Positions 22,589 through 35,404 are shown, counted from the first letter of the stretch. The stretch: DNA of 64,000 bases from Mixophyes australis (GCA_036250195.1 JAVHZZ010000003.1:345962875-346026874); one strand, 5' to 3'. The notes: generated from the letters alone by a model not told the origin. Made by a program: numbers and translations.

Positions 22589-24951
22589 AATAATTGTCCT
22601 TTCAGTGACTTCACATGAAAGTTCCTCATAGTTGGTGACACAGTGATGACACAGGTGCAATGTATCCCAGACTGAAGTAAAAGTCTTTATACATCTCCAG
22701 AGGGCCGGAATTAGCATTAGGTAAAGTAGGCCTGTGCCTAAGGGCAGCTCATCAGCGAAGCTAAACCAATGTTGTGCAGTAATGGAGAAATGTTACAGTA
22801 TCTTGGTGTGGCTGGGGTGGGATAGCTTGAGGTACAGGATTCAGGGAATGAATTATACATGGTAGTAAGAGACAGTACATTAGGTGGCACTGCACCAAAT
22901 GTTCTGTGTCTATAGGCTCCTTTGATGTAAAACCAGCCTTACACTGTCTACTAGTTTGATAAACTTTTGTGGTTTTGGTAACTTGTGTACCAGGGATTTT
23001 GCGGTTTTCCATTTCCTTGGGTTTGGTCTGAGGGACTTCTGCCCTTTATCTCATAACCATGGCAGAAATCTTAAATTCATTCTCGTTCAATGCCCTTGTC
23101 TTATGTCCATTGCTGTGTCCTTGTCATTGCATTATGGATCAGGGGGTAAATCTATCAAATAACGATTTTTGCAAATCGCAGATATCCGGTGACTTTGCAT
23201 GGTAAATTTAAACCGGCAATGCTTTAGAGGCAAAACTTGCCTTTAAAGTTATTGCCGCTTTATATTTGCCATGCATTTACCCCCAGGTGTCCATAGGTCA
23301 GATCCTCTCACCTGTAGCCAGGGCCAGCGCTACCACTAAGGCGAACCAACCTTGGTGGTTGGTTAGAGTGCCAGGGCATAGGGCGCAACTAGAACACTGA
23401 ATGAGTAACATAATGTGGTCTTTGGGACATCGGCTGAAACTCAGGGATAATTCTGACTCATCAAAAGACTTGTGGTGTCATGGAGGCTCTGCTCACTGAA
23501 CCCAACAGTGCGGGATCAACAACACAAATCTGCTTAGCATCAACAACAGAGCATAACTATAGCGTCTGTGTGTGACAGCAGTGAAAGACTACAGAATTTT
23601 CCGACCAATCTGTTATCTACAACGATTGTACCCTACAACTGAAGGTCCGGCCGGCCGGGCGATACACGCATACACACTATACACGATTTACTTTCAGATC
23701 ACTGCTCTTCATCTGGTCCTATAGTCATTTAGAGAATAACAGAAAAATATTCATTCATTCGTTAACCGCCGATTCAGTCAATTGCTATTAAGCATGACGT
23801 GACATCACCACCAGTGCTCTGTATGTGAGACATTTATTTTAGTTTATAAACTAGAGAACGCTGAAAACAAGAACAGGCAGAGAACGGTCTCCCAAGACAG
23901 ATGATGATGGGTTTCCTTCCAGGCTAATGTATTGCACATTGCACTTATGTGGTTGTTACACACCAACCGTTATATAGAGCAGATTTTTCCCAAAAAGCTT
24001 CAGGACAGAACATATATAGTGCTTTGAATACAGCTTAGCAAAAGGCTTTAACTCTCTGCGATAGACTGAGCTATCAGCAGTACGCTGGTTACATAATTAC
24101 AGCCATGATTATCCTGCAGGAGGACGATTGTGCTGTCTCATCACGAGCTGTAATGTCTGCATCACTTAATTACACATATTGGGAGGCAGTACTTGTACTG
24201 TAGCTGTGATTGACATAGCATCAAGCCTTACTAACCAGCACGTAGGCAGTTACACCTCAGGCAGCATGTTAGGATGTACTTTTCATGGCCGGAGAAGCCT
24301 CCTCATTCGCAGTTTATAATTTTGATTGAGTTGTAGAACAGATGGTAATTTCACACGTAAAAACTTTCACTTTATGAACCCCCTTCATCACCAGAGTTTT
24401 ATTTCAAATTTGCATTTTATTTAAAAGGAATAATTTTTGTGCTATTTATTATGCCCAATCAAATTTTATGGTTTTGGGGGCAGACAATGCTCCCTTATGG
24501 TACTCTAGCCAAGTAACTGTCTTTTTAATCTATATGCATTAAATGAGTGAAAAAAAGGCAAACATTTTTCTTATCTGTAAGTAAAGTGATGCCACAGCTA
24601 AAGCAGGAAGTTGGTGATACATAGGTCAATGTCAGAGCACCCTCCAACATGGCTGCCATCTGTGTGGACATAAAGACATACACAGCTTGTTGGCTAAAAG
24701 TCTTCCTTACCTCCTAATAAATCACTGATAAAAATATTGGTTAATTAACACAGACATAAACATGCTGTAGCCCAAAACAACCAATCAGATATTTGCATTG
24801 ATCTGTACAATGCAAGTTAACCTAATAAAACCGATATCTGATTGGTTAAATTTGTGATATTTGCAATTACTACCTCAAGCACAAACAGTGTCCCTTCCAT
24901 GGCAGAAAGCCACACTCCCACCTTCATTCACTCTCTTTTACTAGTTTATAG
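22589..24951. other. No gene; small repeat fragments
   Basis: The segment 23142-23284 has inverted ends GGGGGTAAAT and ATTTACCCCC and may be a small MITE. At 23321 a piece CAGGGCCAGCGCTACCACTA looks like the end of another hAT-type element. No coding exon was recognised. Confidence 0.45.
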
Positions 24952-25554
24952 CATACTTGCCAACGTTTCCTCGTTGGCTTCAGGGAGATCCCAGGGGAGG
25001 TGGGTGTGCGGGGACGGGGCTTGACGAATCGCATCATTTTGGCACCAATTACAACAGGGGGTGGGGCTAAGATGACATGATATTTGCATCATTAAGCCCC
25101 CCCCCCCCCCCCCCAAATTATCTATTGCGGGGCGAGAACCGGGAGGTTGCCCTGCTCTCCCGGAAGCCCGGGAAGTCTCCCAGAAATACTGGAGTCTCCC
25201 GGACGTTTCGGGAGAGTAGACAACTATGCATTAAAGAAAAGCAGCTAATGAATCTCTAGAGACTGAAGTGTCTTTTACATTTCTGTCTCCATTACTGGAG
25301 TCATGTTGTCTTACCTGTCAGTCTTTGATTAAATCTTGGTCTCCATGAAAATAGCCACCTCCATAGGCATCAATACATGGACATAGGACACAATTTCTGA
25401 ACTTCTGAACTGTGTCATCATGCCACAGATGGTGAAGCCAACCACGTCTTGTACTGGCTCAGCATCAGTGAGAATGCCAGACTCTTCAGGGAGTGAGGGA
25501 GATCCCCCCTATTTCAGGGGTCCCCCTGACATCCAGGGAGAGTTGGCAGGTATG
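24952..25554 (-). mobile_element. CATACTTGCCAAC-family hAT element, copy 2
   Basis: A 603-bp inverted counterpart of the element at 19388-19967. It is flanked by the perfect 8-bp duplication GTTTATAG (24944-24951 and 25555-25562). The ends are CATACTTGCCAACG and GTTGGCAGGTATG. It contains an 18-base-scale poly-C run near 25099-25114 and shares the interior ATGTTGTCTTACCTGTCAG region. Two copies in opposite orientation lie about 5 kb apart. Confidence 0.95.
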
Positions 25555-25889
25555 GTTTATAGGTACCATCTTAGATTATTATTGTAATGTACTGTTCCCT
25601 CCCCACACCTTTTTTTTTTTCTTAGCCCCAGAAAAGGATCAGCGATTATTTCCTTTTTCAATGCTTAAGGCAAATGTCATACTCTATTATGTGCTTTTGC
25701 TCTCAGTTACTCAAATTGTTGTATATGTACTCAGTTTGGTGGTGTACTTACATTTCTGACACTTCAACACTATCATTTTCTGTAATGAGGTTTAACCAAA
25801 TAAATTCTTTAAAAAAAATTTTTTCAAAAAAGATCAAGCAATGCGATGGAGGAAGGAGAGAGGATTAGGGAGGGGGAAATCACAGGTCC

Positions 25890-27075
25890 GAAGCTTTATT
25901 GAAAGACAGATACATATAAGGGGGAAGAGGAGCAAGGAGAGGGCAGTTGTTCCTCAGCACTGCCTATAGTGAATAGTCTCTTTGCATGCTGTGAATCAGT
26001 CTGTGACAGTCCTGGATCGACATCTTCTCCCTTTTCAACAGGAGGTGATTCCTGGAAAAGCTATGAGTATGACTGCCATATATAGTCCATAAAGTACCGA
26101 GTGGTAGGAGAAGCTATTCCTGGGAACACTGCTCTGAGTTCATGTTCCAGGGCATCCAAGAGTACTTGTGGAGAGAGGCATTCCCAAAACAAGGTGCATA
26201 GATTTTTCGTCTTTCAATAGGAACCAGGGACAATGTCTGTATCTGCACAAGTTCCAGGAGTGCATGAAGGTCCTTAGGGACAGCTTTTCCTTCATTGGCA
26301 AGGTATCTGAGGCACCACAGTCCAAGTTTCTGTTTCACTGTCACCATTCTCTCATCCCAACATTTCAAGGCCACACCCGCTGCACCGAACCAGACTCCCA
26401 GGATCTTAGTGAAGTCTGGCTTGATCATGAAGGGTAGCGGAGGATAACAGGTGCCACCACCCAAACAGCATTGTTTCCAACTTCTCGCAGTTCACCTTTA
26501 TCCCTAAAGCTCAGCCGAAGTCCTGTCAGGTCTGGTTGTGTGCTGTCACTAAACGATGTCCTGCACAAAAGACAGTGACGTCAACCATGTAGAACAAACA
26601 CCTGAGGGTGTATATACTAAACTGTGGGTTTGAAAAAGTAGAGATGTTGCCTATAGCAACCAATCAGATTCTAGTTATAAATTATTGAGAACATTCTACA
26701 AAATGACAGCTAGAATCTGATTGGTTGCTACAGACAATGCCTCCACTTTTCCAAGTTTAGTAAATATACCCCCTGGCCTCTCATCGGTTGTTGGTCCTTC
26801 TGGTCTCTGGATTTTGTCTGACGCACGCAGCAAAGGGCTCCATATAACAAACAAAAGGAAGAGGTGAAAGAGGGTAGATTTGCCTGACCCCAGATTGGAT
26901 GGGAAAGGGGTTAGTCTTCCAGCCATTCACCAGCACCAAATTGTAAATATCAAGGCACATCAGCTTAACATATAAAGAAAACGTTTCTCCCAGCCCAAAT
27001 CTCTGCAGGGCCCTGCCCATAAACTCATGCAAGTTCATATATGGTACTTCAGCCCAATATAATTGACACACACAT
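25890..27075 (-). pseudogene. Tx1/L1-like LINE reverse transcriptase remnant
   Basis: On the minus strand 27071-26781 reads LHEFMGRALQRFGLGETF, then VLVNGWKTNPFPIQSGVRQIYPLSPL and MEPFAACVRQNP. These are reverse transcriptase motifs before and around the GVRQG...PLSPLLF block of Tx1/L1-type LINEs. After a MITE insertion (26606-26773) it continues toward the catalytic box, where YADD is altered to MVDV. A further part (26464-26114) reads KILGVWFGAAGVALKCWDERMVTVKQKLGLWCLRYLANEGK, which resembles the post-RT thumb region. Stops and the altered catalytic site show that it is dead. The 3' end lies near 25890. Confidence 0.75.
26606..26773. mobile_element. TATTTACTAAAC foldback MITE nested in LINE
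   Basis: Inverted arms GGGTTTGAAAAAGTAGAGAT...TTGCCTATAGCAACC and the reverse-complement arm ending TTTAGTAAATATACCCCC. It interrupts the reverse transcriptase of the Tx1-like LINE, so the MITE is younger. Confidence 0.9.
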
Positions 27076-27735
27076 TCCCACTTGTTCTTTTTACAAACTG
27101 TGTTGCAGACGTTATCTAAATATTCGCAGTGGCTGATACTGGGGACCTCTCATGCCGAACGTACAGTATATAGAAATATATACGACTGGCAAGTTTTATT
27201 CTTCATATCCACTTTGGCTGCAGTGTTTTTTTGGCGCTGAAGAGGTTAGTTTCAAACAGGGAATGGAAATACTCAAATGCTGCCAACATGCCAGTAGGCA
27301 GTATGTTAAAACCAGCGTACACAGAAAAGTTATAATTATACGAGATGTATGTCTGGAAATGAATAAATATTCACTGTGAATGAGGTGAGAACAGCAAACT
27401 TGTCTACTTTACTCCAAGCATAAGACGTTTAAACCCACAGGGGCAGACACACTGACATCTAGCTAACTTGGTTCAAATAGAACAATGAATTTGAATATAA
27501 AAAGTGTAACAAAGATTCAGCATTTTTACACATTGAACTTATCTCCAGGACAGGATGTTCTGACCTGTGATCATTTCTTGATATGTCGCAGAGACAAGTC
27601 AGGCTAAGTAATAAATTGCCCAATAATTACTCCAGATGAGGGGCAATTGAACATTAGCAGATTATATTAGAGGCATTTGGGTGATAGTCCGTCAATCAGG
27701 GCTATAAAAGTGCTCCGAGTTGTCCATTAACACTT
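27076..27735. other. No gene recognised
   Basis: Ordinary AT-rich DNA. The 75-codon frame at 27152-27379 has no motif. Confidence 0.4.
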
Positions 27736-27910
27736 GGGGGTATGTTTACTAATCTGCAGGTTTGAAAAAGTGGAGATGTTGCCTATAGCAACCAATCAGA
27801 TTCTAGTTAACATTTATTTAGTGCATTCAACAAAATGACAGCTAGAATCGGATTGGTTGCTATAGGCAACATCTCCACTTTTTCAATCCCGCAGTTTAGT
27901 AAATATACCC
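27736..27910. mobile_element. TATTTACTAAAC foldback MITE
   Basis: A near-complete copy with the arms CTATAGCAACCAATCAGATT and the reverse complement CGGATTGGTTGCTATAGG. The ends are GGGGGTATGTTTACTAA and TTTAGTAAATATACCC. Confidence 0.9.
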
Positions 27911-29125
27911 TTTAGTGCTCTAAATACCTTGACAAAGGAAAAACTTAGCTTGAAGTAAAAGGATTTCTCTATTTTCCAAGTAAGTTATGGGGATATGTTC
28001 TTGTTCATTGTGAAAAATTTGGACTATGGGGCCTACTGTGTATATTAACATACCTCCTAACATTCCAAAAATCAGGAAAAATTTAACACCTCTCCTATCC
28101 ACTTACGCAACACTCAGATCTACACTAAGCACACTAATACTTACCGATGCAATTCCCCTGTTGCCTTCCAACATTGAAAATCATAACTGTCCTCCAAAAA
28201 TAAGGAAAATTGGGGGGGGGGGAGGGGGGGTGTAGTTCTAGACATGGGGTGTAGTGCTTGCTTTGTTAGTCTAATGAGACATTAACAGTGTTCTGTAGAA
28301 ATATAGAAATATTATAATGAATAGAGAATTAAAAAACGTATAGGGAAATGTATCCTTAAATGGATAATATTCCCTCTGAAATTCAGACCAAAGAATCTCA
28401 TCTAACGAGAAGACTTCCTGAATACATTCAAACAGATATATATGCTGTTCAGAGGAAAGCAGATATGCATATATGCAAATATAGATGACTCAAAGTTGCA
28501 AAAATTGAATGTCCATAATATTTGCAATATACAGGACCAGGAACGTTATAGCGATGAAAGCAGTTAAAGAGGTAATCTAATGCCAGTCATCGCATCATGA
28601 CCACTCTTGTTAGATCATGATTGTGAGTAATTAGCAGGCACTACATTGGCTGTATAAGCCCAGAGTACACATTGGAGGGGTATTGGGATGATGGTCAACA
28701 TACTGGACATTTTTTGGGTCTGCTGTAGAGATTTCCATAGTTATTTTACTAAAAATCTGCACATATGCTTTTTAAATGTTGGGAATCAAACAAGAAAAAG
28801 GAAAATTAGGTCTATGTGCTCTGATGGGAAACAAGATGTGGTGTAAGGTTAGCAAACTATAGTGTTGAAACATTTTAACCACATATGCTTTAGCTATACA
28901 ATTTTCTCCAACACACAGACAATTTAACAGCGTGCTACATGTGTATAATGACAGGCCACGGAATAGTAAAATAAACCTTATTCATTTCTAAAGCGTCAGT
29001 GAATATGTCATTGGAAATGGAAGCTTTTCCTGGAAAAAGAAAAATGACTTTATACAACACAGAGAACATTCGGGATGTGTTTGTAGTAACATATTCATAA
29101 TCAGGTTCGGCAGTTCTACAGTATG
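27911..29125. other. No gene; fragment of a CATACCTCCTAAC repeat
   Basis: At 28049 the sequence ACATACCTCCTAACATTCC is followed by gcaaa-type text and poly-G near 28210-28228. It may be related to the small element at 58401-58582. The rest shows nothing I can name. Confidence 0.35.
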
Positions 29126-29131
29126 CCATTA

Positions 29132-29132
<1 letters not shown>

Positions 29133-29196
<64 letters not shown>

Positions 29197-29200
29197 TATG
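29133..29200. repeat. (TA)n microsatellite
   Basis: About 34 TA repeats with one GTA interruption. It abuts a half-copy of the foldback MITE at 29205-29298, whose missing arm may have been replaced by it. Confidence 0.95.
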
Positions 29201-29204
29201 AGTT

Positions 29205-29298
29205 ATGTTACCATTTCTACAAAATGACAGCTATCTGATTGGTTGCTATAGGCAACATCTCTACTCTTTCAAACCCACAGTTTAGTAAATATACCCCT
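29205..29298. mobile_element. TATTTACTAAAC foldback MITE, right half
   Basis: Only one arm is present: GACAGCTATCTGATTGGTTG, then CTATAGGCAACATCT...CACAGTTTAGTAAATATACCCC. Confidence 0.85.
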
Positions 29299-29444
29299 GG
29301 AAGAGAGGTTTTAGAAAAAGAATATTTGCAATAGCATAGACAATGGCTAATGTTGCATTTTGTGGCCACACAAATTATACGAGATGTATACGCATTACGG
29401 CATTAGGATCAATTAATCATTGTAATTTCCTGCCTATAATATCC

Positions 29445-29640
29445 TATTATTTATAATAGTCATCAGCCTATTAGTTAAGCTAGTCATTAGTCTATTAGCT
29501 ATAATAGTCATTAGCCTATTAGTTATTACCCTATTAGTGATAATAGCTATTAGCCTATTAGTTATAATAGTCGTTAGCCTATTAGCTATAATAGTTATTA
29601 CCCTATTATTTATAATAGTCTTTAGCCTATTAGTTATGAT
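29445..29640. repeat. 24-bp-type AT-rich minisatellite
   Basis: Degenerate tandem units built on CTATTAGTTATAATAGTCATTAGC, alternating TAGTTATAATAG and TAGCTATAATAG. About eight copies. Confidence 0.8.
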
Positions 29641-29897
29641 GCTTTGTGATATGTTGTTATAGATATGTGTCTCTTTTTCTGATTAAAGGTATTGTTCAAA
29701 ATTTTTACTGAGATTAAGGAAAATGCGTGGCCCTAGTGAAGGTTAAGGGGCCGCCCATGTGGCCCTTGAAGTGTATCAAGTATTCTAAACAGTATTCAGA
29801 AAAGTGCAACATGCTCACTTCCTCATTATATTTGTAAAGAATGTCAGATGAGCCAAGTAATGAGATATATTTCTACAGACAGAGATGAAAGTATACA

Positions 29898-29899
29898 TC

Positions 29900-29947
<48 letters not shown>
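29898..29947. repeat. (TAA)n microsatellite
   Basis: About 16 repeats of TAA (ATAATAATA). The tyrosine-rich frame on the opposite strand is an artefact of this run. Confidence 0.95.
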
Positions 29948-29952
<5 letters not shown>

Positions 29953-30284
29953 CACCCAACAAAAATGAAAATAAAATATGTATAAAGTATAAGTATAAAA
30001 TCTGACTAATAAGTATCCAATGTATAAGAAATAATAAGTCTATAAGCCTATGTCTGTGAGAAAACATACAATTAAATAAGATTCATACATGTATCAATGA
30101 CATATGATCCTAAACCCTGCTGTGTTGTAATTCTATAAAACCAATAGCAGCACAAAGTGTGTGATCCACTATCTTAATGGGCTAAATGGTTCAACTTCAA
30201 GCAAGTGTCAAACAGCAAATGGAAATGGAAAGTGCACAGGTATATCTGGAACAAGCAATCCCTTTAAAGAACCGAGCATGTAGG

Positions 30285-30645
30285 TTAATAAATCCCACAG
30301 TTTTTCAATCCAGGATTCAGAAGTAGTAAAAGTAATGTTTGTGTCTCCATAAAATGTGGAAAAACAGGTCCCACTGAAAGGACAACCTTGTTTAGGGTCA
30401 CACTGATTATTACTAAGGCTTTATCAAAGCGAAGTACTTGCCGTATTGCAGTTGCCTGTTCTCCACAACTTGTGGTATTTTGAGCAATGATAAACTTGAA
30501 GTAGGAATCTACATCCCAATAAATATCCTTGGTTGTATAATTACATCCCTTATGACACTTGCAGTATGCAACATAGAATGCTGTCACTGCAGCATTATTG
30601 TCCTAAACGCGTTTTGTTGTCAGTACAACTTCATTAGAGGGCAAA
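30285..30645 (-). mobile_element. Penelope-like 5' region remnant (inferred)
   Basis: On the minus strand a degenerate hammerhead-like sequence at 30601-30645 is followed by an open frame of 100 codons (30587-30285). It reads KCHKGCNYTTKDIYWDVDSYFKFIIAQN with no recognised domain. Hammerheads followed by short leader sequence occur in the terminal (pLTR) regions of Penelope-like elements, so I infer such a remnant. The open frame could be non-coding. Confidence 0.35.
30601..30645 (-). ncRNA. Hammerhead-like motif (degenerate)
   Basis: The minus strand reads CTAATGA, stem II AGTTGT-ACTG-ACAAC, then AAAACGCGTTTAG. This is the order core-1 / stem II / GAAA-like core-2 / short stem III (ACGCGT) of minimal type-I hammerheads found in Penelope-like elements. 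Both core blocks carry one mutation (CUGAUGA to CTAATGA, GAAA to AAAA), so self-cleavage is unlikely. Confidence 0.5.
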
Positions 30646-30683
30646 ATATCAATACAAATTCAATACTGTTATACAGAGTTTAA

Positions 30684-31458
30684 CAGTCAAATGTTTAATT
30701 ATAACAACACCCCTCATTTGGGGTCTCTCACAGACATAGGTCTAATTAGCCATGAGTAAAAGGATGAAACACTAAATAATAAAATGATATAATGACTAAA
30801 AAGAGCTATATAGACTGTTGCATTTTAAATAGTGGTGACGATACATATTTATACTATAAGCATCAATGTAAAGTAAATGTATGTGAATTAGTACAGACAG
30901 AGATGAAAGCAATTATAATAAAGTATAGTGTCCAGTTAAATCTCCCTCCCTACCACTCCAATTATGACCCACCCCATAATGGTCCTTTATATTTAATTAG
31001 TATTTGTGATACAAAGATGAAGAATTGAAGATAGATTACAATATGCTGTGTACAGACATTCTGCACCTACAGATTGGGCAGCTTAGTATACTGTATAAGT
31101 TATTAGTTGCACTGTATATTTTTATTTTCTAGCACCACTATAAATTCATCCTCTGGGCCAGTTAGCCTGAGCCAGGTATACAAAGAACTGATATTAAACA
31201 CCATACCCAGAATAAGCAGCTGCAGGACAAGGCTGCACAATCAACACAAAGATTAACTCTTGCACGGGAGGTCACAGCACAACCAACAACAAGCTTTATT
31301 TAAACACAATGGCAGCAAGGTGGGATGCAAACACCGGTATGACTTCTCTGAATGGAGGAAAATACTTGTTATTAACCCCAAGCACACCCGTTTTAAGGGG
31401 ATAAATGCAAAAAGACACATTCGCTTTTAAGTTTATTTAAAAAAAAAAAACTCTAAAG
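30684..31458. other. No gene recognised
   Basis: AT-rich sequence without supportable features. A short A run (31438-31450) precedes the hAT insertion. Confidence 0.4.
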
Positions 31459-31635
31459 CAGAGATGCCCAAGTTCAGTCCTCAAGGGCTACCAACAGTTC
31501 AGGATTTCTGTCTGTAGAAACAGGTGGGATAATTACTGATGCAGCCAAATAGGTTAACTCACCTGTGCATGATTAAATAAATCCTGAAAACATGACCTGT
31601 TGGTAGCCCTGGAGGACTGAACTTGGACACCTCTG
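31459..31635. mobile_element. hAT foldback MITE, CAGAGATGCCCAAG type
   Basis: A 177-bp element with long imperfect inverted arms, CAGAGATGCCCAAGTTCAG and GACTGAACTTGGACACCTCT ending in G. It is flanked by perfect 8-bp duplications CTCTAAAG (31451-31458 and 31636-31643), indicating hAT. Confidence 0.95.
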
Positions 31636-32546
31636 CTCTAAAGTACAGCAGGAACAACCTTCCTTCTCATGCACTAATGATAGTACCTACTAAGTCCTGC
31701 TAACATACTCTCACCAGCACATATTATATTGCCATGAGCAATGAATAAAGCGCTATCAGTTTGAAAGGTGAATCTGCAACCATCCAATCAGAAGCGAGAA
31801 GCCAGTGCGGGCGACCGTCACAGTATACCTGTAGAATACTTCGGAAATAAAATTATATATATATATAGTTTGCTCAAATTGGAAAATATAATAATGTAGC
31901 AAATAAAATAACCACGTGTAATAACAGTATTGTCCATTGAATGGCATGGTAATTCAAGATCCTATATTGGTTTCATGGCTTGCCAGCTTTAGAAGATGTT
32001 TAACAGAACAGTGCCCATGCAGTTACATGTAAAACCGTCCTTCTAAGCCACAACCAGATGGTCCTGTGCTGGCATTTATGCCTTATATCTGCAAGTCGCT
32101 ATCAGGTCAGGTTTAAAATTACTGGCATATATCATTTAGCTGGGTAATATAATCCACTCAACGCCAGCTGAGACAAAACACCATTAGACTCAAAGCTGAG
32201 TTGTCTCTTTAATTATAAACCTCACAGTGATCCATGTAACAAGCTGGCCTTTTAATTCACATAACAATGGGGTTAAGTACACTCACTGCATTTAAAGGTC
32301 GACTATATGGGAACATGACGTATTACTTAAAGCCACATGTTTTGGGCATCACTTGACCAGAACAACTCTTCCCGCGTCTGATGGATATTTTGATCAAATG
32401 GTGGTACCGTTTAATACAATGTAGCCCTTTTTCACAAAGATTTTCCTGCTAGATGGCGCTCTTCTGTTGCTATTTATGTATGATATTTAAAGGCTGCTAG
32501 TGAAAGTGAAAAATTAAAATAATTGGGTTAATATATTTTTTATATC

Positions 32547-32612
32547 AGGGTTTCCCAAATCCAGTCCTCAGGGAGTCCTAACAGGACATAGACTGGATTT
32601 GGGGAAGCCCTG
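32547..32612. mobile_element. Short hAT-like foldback
   Basis: Inverted arms CAGGGTTTCCCAAATCCAGT and ACTGGATTTGGGGAAGCCCTG minus its last base. No flanking duplication was found. Confidence 0.7.
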
Positions 32613-33219
32613 GAGCATCATGGGACTGACTACAGACCCTGGCATGAGTGTGTGAGTCCCTGGGCACAGAACACTGTTCCGTTAGTTGTAGTGAAAGTTC
32701 TTTTGTACCTTACAAACCATAACACAAACACACACTTGTGATTAGAAGCTTTGCTTCAATTAAAAAAAAACTTCCCACAAAACACGCAATACATGAATAA
32801 TTAAAAGAATCTTCTACCTGGTGCCTGTTTACGTACCAGCTAGGGAAACAAGGTTTTCTTTGCGAATGGGTGAAGTTTGCCAGGTGCAGTTATCATACAT
32901 AAGTAAAACATCAATTCTTTAGAAACCTTCATGCATTGCAAACATCTGAGCAACTGTGACAGAAACCCCAGACTTGCATCGTTGTCTTGTGTTTTCCTGA
33001 CCTCATTTGTCAAATAATTACAGTAACAGGGATTGAAATGTGTACTTGGCCTGACATTTTGTTCCTACTGCAATTTTCATTTTCAGGAGTAAAATAATAG
33101 TAACTGTAATAGAAAAATGGAGTAGGTATTACAGAGCCCCAAACATTTACTGGGTTATAGGAACATTGTGTACCTCAAAGTTACATTATTGCAAAATGAA
33201 GCATTACTTTCAAATTCAA
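32613..33219. other. No gene recognised
   Basis: AT-rich sequence, nothing recognisable. Confidence 0.4.
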
Positions 33220-33909
33220 GGCCTGGTTCGCTAAGGCCCGCAAAACGAATGGAAATTGTGTATTTTTAAAACGCACATAAATCAGGAGTACGTCTCTTTT
33301 TGAGTATGGATCTAGGTCCGCTCTGCTCTAACAGACAACAGGATATGGCCAATACAGATGTAGTATATATATTGGACATAAAGAACACACAGAAAAAAAA
33401 AAAATCAATTAATGTCACCTGTTAATAATACAGTCATTCATGACAAAAACTAAAAAAGTTTTTTTTATTTTTTTTCATAAAATACGTTTATTAGGATGTT
33501 ATGAATGTCTACTGTACATAAAGTGCATTTTTTACAGTTGCTCTTCATTGCAAACACTGATCTAGCTGCATACACAGCCGTCATCATTAGTAATCGGCGC
33601 TTACACCCGACCTGTAGCTGGTGCAAGTGATACGTTCGAAAAACACGTACCTATGAGATGCCCAAAGCTTAAGTCGGATGATGCTGTGTGCATTCGACCG
33701 TGGTACGCCCTTACTGTCCATTAACTACCTGCATCCGCCCAGTCCCCTCCCTGTTCCACCCATGAAATCATAGCCTGTCGTAAGGGTTCTTGGCGTTCCG
33801 AGATGAAGTGGATGTTCTTGCGTTCACTGGTATATGGTCCGTTTGTGGGCATGTGCAGAGCAATTTTACAGGATTAATCGGCATTTACGTTCCTTAATGG
33901 ATCAGGCCC
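33220..33909. mobile_element. GGGCCTGATTCATTAA DNA element, SINE-free copy
   Basis: Ends GGCCTGGTTCGCTAAGG and CTTAATGGATCAGGCCC. The interior aligns with the element at 17225-18214 (GGATGTTATGAATGTCTACT, TGTACATAAAGTGCA). It represents the state without the SINE. Confidence 0.8.
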
Positions 33910-35404
33910 TCAATGTGTAATGGTCATTTCGGAAAGTGGAAAACTTGCCCCTCTTGCAGTGTATATGCCATTTGCCCCTAAATATTTCTGAATGCACCAG
34001 ATTTTACGGTGAGGCACGTGATTTGTGGCCCAAAATAGGGTATTTGCAGGTGTGCAAAATAGTGAATTTAAAGATGGGCCAAATTACCCATAAGCAAACA
34101 CAATATTTAGTATTGTAGGACAAGACATTTTAAATTAGATTGAAAGGAAGAAGATGACAAGAGATGATCCCTTGTTAGTGGGGGCTGTGAAGCATTTTTC
34201 TCCCCCTGAGGGAGTGGAGTCCAGGAATTGATATACTGACGCTTAATATCCTCTCACTCTCATAAGTAAGACATGAATTAAGCTAAACTGAGCAACTTTA
34301 GGAGAAAAACTGAAAAATGTCAGTGAATGAATGTGTGGTCCTGTTGATAGTAGATGGAATTTGACGTTTTTCTTCTTTCCACCAGCGCATTTCTAGCCAT
34401 ACCCACAAAAGTATGCGGAAATTAAATGTTTGTACATCTATACGTGCCCTAAGCGGCCAAATAGGTGCATTTATAAAGCTTTGCCTGATTTTTGGAAATT
34501 ATGTTGTTGGCTTATTAATACTGGACAGAGCAGATCTTATAAAGAGTCTGTATTGGTCATTTATTGCCATTACATTTAATTTAGGTGCAAAATTTGCACT
34601 GCATCACATGGGCCAATCAGAAATTAGCTTTAATCTGTCTGGAGCAAGTAAGCCAGTGAAAGCAAGTGTCTGATTAGTTGTTGTGGTTGCAAAATGGACG
34701 TGGTTTGGGCATATCTGACCATAGTCTGAGCTCAGACCTGGGCATGCTTTGGGCATATCATGGCTCTGGCATATTTTGCAAATTTGGAATCCGGAATTCT
34801 TACCAGTTATGCACAGATTTTAAGGCGGGGGAAGTAGAGTGGCATGAAAATGTGGATCTGCAGAACAGTAGATAGTGTCAGTGCAGACTAGGATCGAGTG
34901 TTGTATAGTGTATACTACTCTGTCGGTTCTGTGTCATCTCATATATTTATTATAACTGATATATGTGGTAGATTGAGAAGTGGTGATTGAATTGCTATTA
35001 CTGCTGGCCAGTTTAGTCATTCATAGAATTCCCATCAGTATTGTCATTAAACTAGGACATATTGCAGAAAGATATGTTTCATTTACTGCGTTTCTTTGTA
35101 TATGTTGTCATTGAGCGTGTGAAGACTATATTATATTATATTTACTATGTGTACTTCAGAAAAGACGTGGATGTGCTAAAAATATACCAGGAAGCAGTTA
35201 GCAAGAGCCTAGCGATAAACACTCTCATAGAACAACAATAAAAATAAATCTGTCTAATATTTTCATTCAAACCAAAAATACAACTTAAAGACACAATCTA
35301 CCATTATGAACATATCAAAAATATCACAATGGAAACAGTGTGAAAATGGTACAGAATAAGATTGGTCACAGAACGGAGACTCCACAAAGGTAGAATGTAA
35401 TTCT
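33910..35404. other. No gene; minor repeat fragment
   Basis: The segment 34580-34660 (TTAGGTGCAAAATTTGCACT) matches the type of sequence seen near 6240. No coding exon was recognised. Confidence 0.4.

Noticed and set aside
29873..30067. Tyrosine-rich frame
   Set aside because: Product of the (TAA)n run read on the opposite strand.
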